DNA of 64,000 bases from JAJEAD01 sp965221555. Lineage in GTDB: Bacteria > Pseudomonadota > Gammaproteobacteria > HK1. The stretch covers positions 1,860,001 to 1,924,000 of the forward strand of contig OZ244895.1 in assembly GCA_965221555.1 (NCBI GenBank), given 5' to 3'. The notes under the pieces are model-generated. The model searched no databases. It was given only the letters and a program-made list of their open reading frames with translations, and was not told the origin of the DNA. Positions 26,831 to 34,019 of the stretch are shown here, in pieces. The translations under genes were made by a program, and so were the position numbers. Positions within the stretch are counted from its first letter, which is position 1. Each line of letters starts with the position of its first letter.

Positions 26831-27751
26831 ATGATCCGGCAGCGTACGCTCAAGAATTCGATCAGCGCGACCGGCGTCGGTCTGCATACCGGTACGAAGG
26901 TCTACCTGACCCTGCGCCCGGCTGCCGCCAATACCGGTGTGGTGTTCCGACGGGTGGACTTGCCCGAACCGGTGGAGATCAAGGCCTGCGCGCAGAACGT
27001 GGGAGAGACCACCTTGTCCACCACTCTGGTCAAGGATGGGGTCCGCGTTTCCACGGTCGAGCATCTGCTCTCCGCGATGGCGGGGCTGGGCATCGACAAT
27101 GCCTATGTGGACCTGAGCGCGGCCGAGGTGCCGATCATGGACGGCAGCGCCGGTCCCTTCGTGTTCCTTATCCAGTCGGCGGGCATCGAAGAGCAGAACG
27201 CGCCCAAGCGTTTCATCCGCATTCTGCGAAAGGTGTCGGTGCGCGATGGCGACAAGACCGCCAGTTTCGAGCCATTCGACGGCTTCAAGGTCAGCTTCGC
27301 CATCGAGTTCGACCATCCGGTGTTCAAGCAATGCATCAATCGCGCTTCGCTCGACTTTTCCACCACGTCCTTCGTCAAGGAAGTGAGTCGGGCCCGAACC
27401 TTCGGGTTTACGCGGGATCTCGAACGTCTGCGGGCCAATAACCTCGCCCTCGGAGGCAACGTCGACAACGCGATCGTCGTGGACGACTTCCGGGTCCTCA
27501 ATGAGGACGGGCTTCGCTATCGTGACGAATTCGTGAAGCACAAGGTGCTCGACGCGATCGGCGACCTCTACCTGCTCGGGCACAGCTGCATCGGCGCCTA
27601 CAGTGGATACAAGTCCGGTCATGCGCTGAACAACCGCCTTCTCGCCCGGTTGCTCCAGACCACGGATGCGTGGGAAATCGTGACCTACGACGACGTGGTC
27701 GATCTGCCCATCATCTTCATGCAGCCGGTGTCGAGCCCTTCCACCACCTGA
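26831..27751 (+). CDS. lpxC: UDP-3-O-acyl-N-acetylglucosamine deacetylase LpxC
   Basis: LpxC is the zinc deacetylase that commits UDP-acyl-GlcNAc to lipid A synthesis. The 306-residue product carries the zinc ligands His78 (in VSTVEHLLSAMAGLG) and His237/Asp241 (in HKVLDAIGDLYLLG), plus the catalytic Glu77 and the LxC hallmarks SISATGVGLHTG and VPIMDGSAGPF. ATG 26831 has GGAGGGGAAAAAG upstream. It closes the dcw cluster. Its C terminus (QPVSSPSTT) lacks the hydrophobic/LAV-like degradation tail of E. coli LpxC, so FtsH control may differ. Confidence 0.96.
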   Translation: MIRQRTLKNSISATGVGLHTGTKVYLTLRPAAANTGVVFRRVDLPEPVEIKACAQNVGETTLSTTLVKDGVRVSTVEHLLSAMAGLGIDNAYVDLSAAEVPIMDGSAGPFVFLIQSAGIEEQNAPKRFIRILRKVSVRDGDKTASFEPFDGFKVSFAIEFDHPVFKQCINRASLDFSTTSFVKEVSRARTFGFTRDLERLRANNLALGGNVDNAIVVDDFRVLNEDGLRYRDEFVKHKVLDAIGDLYLLGHSCIGAYSGYKSGHALNNRLLARLLQTTDAWEIVTYDDVVDLPIIFMQPVSSPSTT

Positions 27752-27773
27752 TCCGCGCCCCCACCGCCGCGGC

Positions 27774-28127
27774 TCATCGGCCGGGCAGTGGTGGCTGGCG
27801 TTCACCTCGGGGGCCGGGCGGAAGCGGCCGCACCACCGTCTTGAGGCGGGTGAGGCGGGCGCTTCCCAGCGCGATGGAAAAATGGTCTAGAATCTCCGCC
27901 GATCGGTAGCGCAGCCGGGCGGCCCAGGCGGGCGAGTCGACCACCACTACCAGGTTCGGCTCCCGGACTGCGGCGACGGTCGCGTGTTCAGCCAGAGGAG
28001 GGTCCAGAAACTCGCGCAAGATGCGGGTGGCTTCCGCAAGCTGCGCGGCTTGTCTGCCCAGCCGGCCCAGAGGGCCGGCGCCGGAATCCAGCAGGCCGCG
28101 AGGGGTTACGAATCTGGCTTTGGCCAC
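27774..28127 (-). CDS. dciA: DUF721 protein, probable helicase loader DciA
   Basis: The 117-residue product matches the DUF721/DciA family: a leading LGRLGRQAAQLAEATRILREFL helix, a KH-like core with ATVAAVREPNLVVVVDSPAWAARLRYRSAEILDHF, and a basic proline-rich tail. DciA loads the replicative helicase DnaB in bacteria that lack DnaC or DnaI. A location between lpxC and an M23 peptidase/secA matches its usual place in pseudomonads and relatives. It is on the minus strand, 35 bp from the divergent M23 gene start and convergent with lpxC. Assignment is by family and context. Confidence 0.82.
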   Translation of the reverse strand: MAKARFVTPRGLLDSGAGPLGRLGRQAAQLAEATRILREFLDPPLAEHATVAAVREPNLVVVVDSPAWAARLRYRSAEILDHFSIALGSARLTRLKTVVRPLPPGPRGERQPPLPGR

Positions 28128-28162
28128 GGAGGCTCCCGTCCCATGCGCTCGGGGCTCGCACG

Positions 28163-29086
28163 GTGGAGATCATACTCGTATCCAGGCTTCGCGCCGGGGT
28201 ATCGCGCCGCATCCGGCTGAACCGGTGGGCCGCCCTGCTGATCCTGCTCGCTGGAATCGGCTCGATTTCGGGGGCGGCGTGGCTGGGCTACGAGCTGGCG
28301 CGGCAGAGCCCCCCACCCGAGGCGAAACTCTTCGCCGCCGCCTGGGCCAACGAGGTGCAGGCCCTGCGCCGCCAGGTCGCGAGCACCAGAATCACGGCGT
28401 TGGAGAGCCTCGACGCGCTCGCAATCCAGTTGGGTGAGCTCAAGGCCAGGGTGCTGCGCCTCGATGCCCTCGGTCACCGCCTGGTGCACATGGCGGGGCT
28501 CGACGAGGAGGAGTTTCGCTTTTCCGTTCCCCCTGCTCTCGGCGGCCGGAGTCCGGTGGGGAGCGAAGGGAGCCGGTCCATACCCGACTTCCTGGACGAG
28601 CTTGATTCCCTCGGCCAGCAGCTGGAGGACCGCTCGCCCAAGCTGCTGGTCATCGAGAAGGAGCTGATGAGCGCGCGGCTCCGGGCGGAGACGTCTCCTT
28701 CCGGGCGTCCCATCAAGCAGGGATGGCTCTCATCGGCTTTCGGCTGGCGCAACGATCCGTTTACCGGCCAGCGAGCCTTCCATTGGGGACTGGATTTCTC
28801 GGGGCCCCATCGCTCCGACGTGGTCGCGGTCGCCTCCGGGGTGGTGACCCGGGTCGAACGCCACTTCGGCAACTACGGGAACATGGTCGAGATCGATCAC
28901 GGCAGAGGCTATGCGACCCGTTACGGACACAATGACGAGATTCTGGTCGCACCGGGAGACAAGGTGAGCAAGGGACAGGTCATCGCCCTGCTCGGCAGCA
29001 CGGGTCGATCGACCGGTCCGCATGTGCACTTCGAGGTGCACTTGAACGGCGAGGCAATCAACCCCATCGGTTTCGTACGCCCCTGA
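28163..29086 (+). CDS. M23 family peptidoglycan metallopeptidase
   Basis: The 307-residue protein has an N-terminal membrane anchor (WAALLILLAGIGSISGAAWLGYELA, about 22-46) and a coiled-coil-rich central part (NEVQALRRQVASTRI through QQLEDRSPKLLVIEKEL). A C-terminal LytM/M23 domain starts at GWLSSAFGWRNDPFTG. The zinc ligands are present: HWGLD (H-x3-D) and the last HVHFEVH (H-x-H), so it should be a catalytically active endopeptidase rather than an EnvC/NlpD-type activator. It acts in the periplasm on peptide cross-links. Start is GTG 28163. Promoter is shared with the divergent dciA. Confidence 0.9.
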   Translation: MEIILVSRLRAGVSRRIRLNRWAALLILLAGIGSISGAAWLGYELARQSPPPEAKLFAAAWANEVQALRRQVASTRITALESLDALAIQLGELKARVLRLDALGHRLVHMAGLDEEEFRFSVPPALGGRSPVGSEGSRSIPDFLDELDSLGQQLEDRSPKLLVIEKELMSARLRAETSPSGRPIKQGWLSSAFGWRNDPFTGQRAFHWGLDFSGPHRSDVVAVASGVVTRVERHFGNYGNMVEIDHGRGYATRYGHNDEILVAPGDKVSKGQVIALLGSTGRSTGPHVHFEVHLNGEAINPIGFVRP

Positions 29087-29403
29087 CGCCACCTCCTCCC
29101 ATTGTGTCCTGCGAAGCCTTGCGCGGGCGCCGCCCGCCCCTTCGATACGTGCCCACGCCGTGGGGGAGGCGCGCCTTGCGCACGACATCCTTCCCCGCCT
29201 TGACAAATTTCCCGAGCGGCGATTATCCGTTGCGGCCCGAGTCTCCCGCTCGGGAACGCACCCATGCCGCATCCCGCCTCCAGTAGCGCGATCCCGCCAC
29301 CTAGGAAAGCCATGTCCCGCATGACCCGTACGCCCGTGCGCGAGTGCCTCTGTCGGGGAGGGCGCCCGGGCGCATTCCCGCCGTGCAACGAAGTGCTCGA
29401 TCG
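29087..29403 (+). other. Leader region upstream of secA
   Basis: A 317-bp gap separates the M23 gene from secA. It holds the promoter at 29200-29228. No secM-like secretion-arrest gene is visible, so SecM control of secA as in enterics is not supported. The predicted untranslated leader is about 170 nt. I found no recognisable riboswitch. Confidence 0.55.
29200..29228 (+). promoter_or_regulatory. Probable secA promoter
   Basis: TTGACA (29200-29205), exactly 17 bp spacer, then TTATCC (29223-29228). The -35 matches sigma70 perfectly; the -10 is moderate. It stands out as an AT-rich patch in a GC-rich gap. Confidence 0.65.
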
Positions 29404-32196
29404 ATGCTGAACAGACTCGTCAAGAAAGTGGTCGGGAGCCGCAACGATCGGCAGGTGCGGCGCATGGGAAGGGTGGTCTCCGCCATCAACGCGATGGAGA
29501 ACGATTTGCGGAGCCTTTCCGACAACACCCTCAAGGGTCGCGCGCGGGCGCTGCGCCAGCAGGCTTCGGGGGGCGAGGCCCTCGACAAGCTGTTGCCCGA
29601 GACATTCGCCGTGGTGCGCGAGGCGGCAAGACGCACGCTGGAAATGCGCCATTTCGATGAGCAGCTCGTGGGCGGCATCGCCCTGCACGAAGGGCGTATC
29701 GCGGAGATGCTCACCGGCGAGGGAAAGACCCTGGCCGCGACGCTCCCCGCCTGCCTCAACGCCCTGGGCGGGCACAGCGTGCACATCGTGACCGTGAACG
29801 ACTACCTCGCGCGGCGGGACGCGCAGTGGATGGGCGCCATCTACGAATTCCTCGGCATGCGCACCGGAGTGGTGGTGCCAGGACAGTCGGCGGCGGAAAA
29901 GCGCGACGCCTACGCGGCCGACGTGGTGTATGGCACCAACAACGAGTACGGATTCGACTACCTGCGGGACAACATGGCGTTTCGCGCCGCGGACAAGATG
30001 CAGGGCGCGCTGCGTTTCGCCATCGTGGACGAGGTCGACTCGATTCTCATCGATGAGGCCCGTACCCCACTCATCATCTCCGGCCCGACCGACGAGAACT
30101 CCGAACTCTACATCCGGACAAATCGCCTGATTCCCGGTCTCTCGCGCCAGGAGGAAGAAGACGGGCCGGGCGACTTCAGCATCGACGAGAAGGCGAAGCA
30201 GGTGTTTCTCACGGAAGAGGGCCACCAGAAGATAGAACACCTGCTCATCGAAGAGGGGCTTCTGAAGGCCGGAGAGAGTCTCTACGACGCGACCAACATC
30301 GTGTTGATGCATCACGTCAACGCCGGACTCCGGGCCCATTCGCTGTACCACCGAAACGTGGAGTACATCGTCACCGACAATCGGGAAGTGGTGATCGTCG
30401 ACGAGTTCACGGGAAGAACCATGCCGGGGCGGAGGTGGTCGGAGGGGCTGCACCAGGCGGTCGAGGCGAAGGAGGGGGTGCCCATTCAGAACGAGAACCA
30501 GACGCTCGCCTCCATCACCTTCCAGAACTTCTTCCGGCTCTACGACAAGCTCGCCGGGATGACCGGCACCGCCGATACCGAGGCGGCCGAGTTCCAGCAG
30601 ATCTACGGCCTCGAAGTGATCGTGATCCCCACCCACATGCCGATGGTCCGCGCGGACCATGCCGATGTGGTCTACCTGACGAGAGATGAGAAGTTCGAGG
30701 CGATAATCGAGGACATCGAAGACTGCCGCGCCCGGGAACAGCCGGTGCTGGTCGGCACCGCCTCGATTGAGACCTCCGAGTACGTCTCGGGGCTCCTCGG
30801 CAAGAAGGGTGTCGCGCATCAGGTGCTGAACGCCAAGCACCACGCGAAGGAGGCCGAGATCATCATGCACGCGGGACGTCCCGGTACCGTGACCATCGCC
30901 ACCAACATGGCCGGTCGGGGCACCGATATCGTGCTCGGGGGAAACCTGAAGGCCGAGCTCGCCCGGCTCGAAGATGTGGACGAAGGCGAACGCAAGGTAC
31001 TGGAAGGGGAGTGGGAGGAACGCCACCGGCGCGTTGTCGAGGCCGGAGGCCTGCACATCGTGGGTACCGAACGACACGAGTCGCGGCGGGTCGACAACCA
31101 GCTTCGAGGGCGTTCGGGAAGGCAGGGCGACCCTGGTTCGACCCGCTTCTATCTCTCTCTCGAAGACGACCTCATGCGAATCTTCGCTTCCGATCGCGTT
31201 GCCAACATCATGCACAAGTTGGGCATGGAGCATGGTGAGGCCATCGAACACAAGTGGGTGACCAAGGCGATCGAGAACGCGCAGCGCAAGGTGGAAGCCC
31301 GCAACTTCGACATCCGCAAGCAGCTCCTGGAGTACGACGATGTCGCCAATGACCAGCGCAAGGAGGTGTATGCGCTGCGCACCGAGCTGCAGGAAACCGA
31401 TGACATCTCGGGGAGGGTCGATGCCATTCGCCAGGACGTGATCGACGACATCATCGATCAGTTCATACCCCCCCAGAGCCTGGAGGAGCAGTGGGACGTC
31501 CCTGGACTCGAGACCGCGATTCGCCACGAGCTCGGACTCACGCTTCCCCTGCGGGAGTGGCTCGAATCCGACGACGAGCTGCACGAGGAGCCCTTGCGCA
31601 AGCGGATCCACGAAGAGGCGCTCGCCGCCTACCGATCGAAAGAAGTCCAGCTCGCGCAAACCCATGGTCCGGAGGTGGCGGCCGGGCTCATGCGCCGCTT
31701 CGAGAAGGAGGCGATGCTCGCGATCCTCGATACCGCCTGGAAGGAACACCTCGCGGCCATGGACTACCTGCGCCAGGGCATCCATCTGCGAGGCTACGCG
31801 CAGAAGAACCCCAAGCAGGAGTACAAGCGCGAAGCCTTCGACATGTTTCAGAGTCTGACCGCTCGCCTCAAGACCGAGCTCATCGGAGTGCTTTCCAAAG
31901 TGCAGTTGCGAGATGAGAGCCAGGTTCGGGCGATGGAGGCGCGTAACCAGCGCGCCCGTGCGGTGTCGCCGATCCACGAGAGTGCGCAAGGCGCGCAAGT
32001 CCCGCTCGGCACGGCGTCTCGCGGCAACGGCGCCGGCGCCGCCGGATCTGTGCCCCGCGGCAACGGAGCCGCCCCCGGGCCGGGCGCTTCCTCCCCGTCA
32101 CCCTACATCCGGGCGGCCCGCAAGGTCGGGCGCAACGAACCCTGTCCCTGCGGTTCGGGCAAGAAGTACAAACGCTGCTGCGGTCGGTTGGCCTGA
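29404..32196 (+). CDS. secA: Preprotein translocase ATPase SecA
   Basis: SecA drives post-translational export of preproteins through SecYEG. The 930-residue protein begins MLNRLVKKVVGSRNDRQVRRM like E. coli SecA. It has Walker A GEGKT (105-109, Lys108), VDEVDSILIDEARTPL (Walker B/DEAD-like), the preprotein cross-linking domain, motif TNMAGRGTDIVLGG, GLHIVGTERHESRRVDNQLRGRSGRQGDPG, and the helical scaffold. A flexible Gly/Ala/Pro-rich linker leads to a C-terminal zinc SEC-C motif CPCGSGKKYKRCC that binds SecB. The frame opens at 29344, but ATG 29404 matches the family. Confidence 0.97.
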   Translation: MLNRLVKKVVGSRNDRQVRRMGRVVSAINAMENDLRSLSDNTLKGRARALRQQASGGEALDKLLPETFAVVREAARRTLEMRHFDEQLVGGIALHEGRIAEMLTGEGKTLAATLPACLNALGGHSVHIVTVNDYLARRDAQWMGAIYEFLGMRTGVVVPGQSAAEKRDAYAADVVYGTNNEYGFDYLRDNMAFRAADKMQGALRFAIVDEVDSILIDEARTPLIISGPTDENSELYIRTNRLIPGLSRQEEEDGPGDFSIDEKAKQVFLTEEGHQKIEHLLIEEGLLKAGESLYDATNIVLMHHVNAGLRAHSLYHRNVEYIVTDNREVVIVDEFTGRTMPGRRWSEGLHQAVEAKEGVPIQNENQTLASITFQNFFRLYDKLAGMTGTADTEAAEFQQIYGLEVIVIPTHMPMVRADHADVVYLTRDEKFEAIIEDIEDCRAREQPVLVGTASIETSEYVSGLLGKKGVAHQVLNAKHHAKEAEIIMHAGRPGTVTIATNMAGRGTDIVLGGNLKAELARLEDVDEGERKVLEGEWEERHRRVVEAGGLHIVGTERHESRRVDNQLRGRSGRQGDPGSTRFYLSLEDDLMRIFASDRVANIMHKLGMEHGEAIEHKWVTKAIENAQRKVEARNFDIRKQLLEYDDVANDQRKEVYALRTELQETDDISGRVDAIRQDVIDDIIDQFIPPQSLEEQWDVPGLETAIRHELGLTLPLREWLESDDELHEEPLRKRIHEEALAAYRSKEVQLAQTHGPEVAAGLMRRFEKEAMLAILDTAWKEHLAAMDYLRQGIHLRGYAQKNPKQEYKREAFDMFQSLTARLKTELIGVLSKVQLRDESQVRAMEARNQRARAVSPIHESAQGAQVPLGTASRGNGAGAAGSVPRGNGAAPGPGASSPSPYIRAARKVGRNEPCPCGSGKKYKRCCGRLA

Positions 32197-32217
32197 GGGG
32201 AGCGAAGGAGGAGAGCG

Positions 32218-33438
32218 ATGGCGGTCGGGCTTGGCGAGATTGGATCCATGGCGCCAGTGAAGGGGGTCCGGGTAGGGAGCGCCGCGCTCGGCGGGCGTAC
32301 CCCGGCGCGCGACGATCTTGCGCTCTTCGAGCTTTCCCCCGGGTCTCGCTGTGCGGCCACCTTTACCCGCAATCGCTTCTGCGCCGCTCCGGTCACGGTG
32401 GCGCGCCGTCATCTCGCCGAAGCTGAACCACGGTACTTCCTGGTGAACGCGGGCAGCGCCAATGCGGGGACGGCCGAGCGCGGGATGCGAGATGCCGTGC
32501 GCTGCTGCGAAATGGTCGGGGCTTCGTCGGGCGTGGCCCCAACGAGCGTGCTGCCCTTCTCCACCGGAGTCATCGGGGAGTACCTGGAGCTCGACCGCTT
32601 CGAAGGAGCGGTTCCCGCGGCGTTCGAGAGGTTGCGCCCCGACGGCTGGGAAAGTGCGGCGCGCGCCATCATGACCAGCGATACCGTGCCCAAGGGAACA
32701 TCCCGCAGCTTTCGGATCGGCGACGTCGAATGCCGCATCAACGCGGTGGCGAAGGGCTCGGGCATGATTCGCCCCGACATGGCCACGATGCTCGCATTCG
32801 CGGCGACCGACGCGGCAGTGGCCCCGGGTGTCCTCGACACCTGCCTGCGCGCGGCCGTCGCGGACTCGTTCAACTGCATCACGGTGGATGGTGACACCTC
32901 CACCAACGACGCCTGCGTGCTCGCGTCCACCGGCGCGAGCGGCGCGCGACCCATCGACGATCTCCGCCACGAGGACTACGGGGTGCTGTTGGAGGCGGTG
33001 CGCGAGAGCCTCGTGTGGCTGGCGCAGGCCATCATCCGGGACGGAGAGGGCGCGACCAAGTTCATCACGGTGGAGGTGGAGGAGGGAGAGAGCGAGGATG
33101 TGTGCCGGGCGGTGGCCTACGCCGTGGCGGAGTCGCCCCTCGTGATGACCGCCATGTTCGCTTCCGATCCGAACTGGGGCCGGATTCTCGCCGCGGTCGG
33201 CCGATCACTGCCTTCCCACGCCGACATCGATCGGGTCCGCCTGTATCTCGATGAGGTGTGTATCGTGGACCGGGGGGGAAGGGCCCCCACCTACCGGGAG
33301 GAAGATGGGCAGAGGGTCATGGACCGGGAGGAGCTCTGCGTGAGAGTCCGGCTCGGCAGCGGCAGCTCGGCGGCTCGGGTCTGGACCTCGGATCTGTCCC
33401 ACGAGTACGTGAGGATCAACTCCGAGTACCGCAGCTGA
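32218..33438 (+). CDS. argJ: Bifunctional glutamate N-acetyltransferase ArgJ
   Basis: ArgJ transfers acetyl from N-acetylornithine to glutamate, and in bifunctional forms also uses acetyl-CoA, in arginine synthesis. The 406-residue precursor self-cleaves before a threonine nucleophile; the motif is GSGMIRPDMATMLAF with Thr190. Other family segments are NAGSANAGTAERG, PFSTGVIGEYL, VDGDTSTNDACVL, GEGATKFITVEVE and FASDPNWGRILAAVGRS. A strong ribosome-binding site (GAAGGAGGAGAG) precedes ATG 32218, 21 bp behind secA. Whether it is mono- or bifunctional cannot be read from sequence. Confidence 0.95.
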   Translation: MAVGLGEIGSMAPVKGVRVGSAALGGRTPARDDLALFELSPGSRCAATFTRNRFCAAPVTVARRHLAEAEPRYFLVNAGSANAGTAERGMRDAVRCCEMVGASSGVAPTSVLPFSTGVIGEYLELDRFEGAVPAAFERLRPDGWESAARAIMTSDTVPKGTSRSFRIGDVECRINAVAKGSGMIRPDMATMLAFAATDAAVAPGVLDTCLRAAVADSFNCITVDGDTSTNDACVLASTGASGARPIDDLRHEDYGVLLEAVRESLVWLAQAIIRDGEGATKFITVEVEEGESEDVCRAVAYAVAESPLVMTAMFASDPNWGRILAAVGRSLPSHADIDRVRLYLDEVCIVDRGGRAPTYREEDGQRVMDREELCVRVRLGSGSSAARVWTSDLSHEYVRINSEYRS

Positions 33439-33500
33439 CGCCCCGCTCGCGAGACACACGAGTTCCACCGGTAGCCTCGCGGGCCAAACCACCCGCGCCG

Positions 33501-33546
33501 ATCCGAAGTGCCGAAGTCGCCCGTGACTCGGTGAAACACCGCGGTG
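33501..33546 (-). repeat. Interspersed repeat copy 9 (degenerate solo left end)
   Basis: The segment CCCGTGACTCGGTGAAAC, with CCGAAG blocks before it, resembles the reverse complement of the repeat left end, especially copy 2. It is heavily diverged and only the terminal dozen bases are clear. It lies in the 163-bp gap between the convergent argJ and fdxA. Confidence 0.4.
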
Positions 33547-33601
33547 GATTCACGGACCCGGGCAAGATGCGCCGCCCGGTCCCGTACCCGCCATGGAGCG
33601 C

Positions 33602-33925
33602 TCAGCGTTCCAGGTACTTGAGCTTCTCCTCGACGCTCTCCCATTCCTCGGCATCGGGCGGTGCGTCCTTCTTTTCACTGATCACCGGCCACTCCTGGGA
33701 GAGTTCGGCGTTCAGATCCAGAAAGTGGCGCTGGTCCTCACGCAGGTCGTCCTCCGAGAGGATTGCGTCCACCGGGCACTCGGGCTCGCAGAGGGTGCAG
33801 TCGATGCACTCCTCGGGGTCGATTACCAGGTAGTTGGGACCTTCGTGGAAACAGTCGACAGGACATACTTCTACGCAGTCTGTGTACTTGCACTTGATGC
33901 AGCTCTCTACGACAACGAAGGTCAT
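33602..33925 (-). CDS. fdxA: Seven-iron ferredoxin FdxA (3Fe-4S / 4Fe-4S)
   Basis: The 107-residue protein matches Azotobacter ferredoxin I along its whole length: FVVVESCIKCKYTDCVEVCPVDCF (3Fe-4S ligands plus one 4Fe-4S ligand), GPNYLVIDPEECIDCTLCEPECPVDAI (4Fe-4S), and the long C-terminal extension LNAELSQEWPVISEKKDAPPDAEEW. It is a low-potential cytoplasmic electron carrier with unknown partner. The gene lies directly downstream of mutS, on the same strand, 94 bp beyond its stop, a placement common in gammaproteobacteria. Confidence 0.95.
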   Translation of the reverse strand: MTFVVVESCIKCKYTDCVEVCPVDCFHEGPNYLVIDPEECIDCTLCEPECPVDAILSEDDLREDQRHFLDLNAELSQEWPVISEKKDAPPDAEEWESVEEKLKYLER

Positions 33926-34019
33926 CGGACTCCCGGGCGAAGTGAGGGCGAAAGGGAGCGCAATGGTATAGCCTGCACCGGGTCATTTTCGAGTCCGGTG
34001 CGAGGTTGCGACCGGGGAA

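Noticed and set aside
28921..31998. 1025-codon minus-strand open frame opposite secA
   Set aside because: High GC leaves the antisense strand free of stops; it has no family resemblance, and secA on the plus strand is certain.
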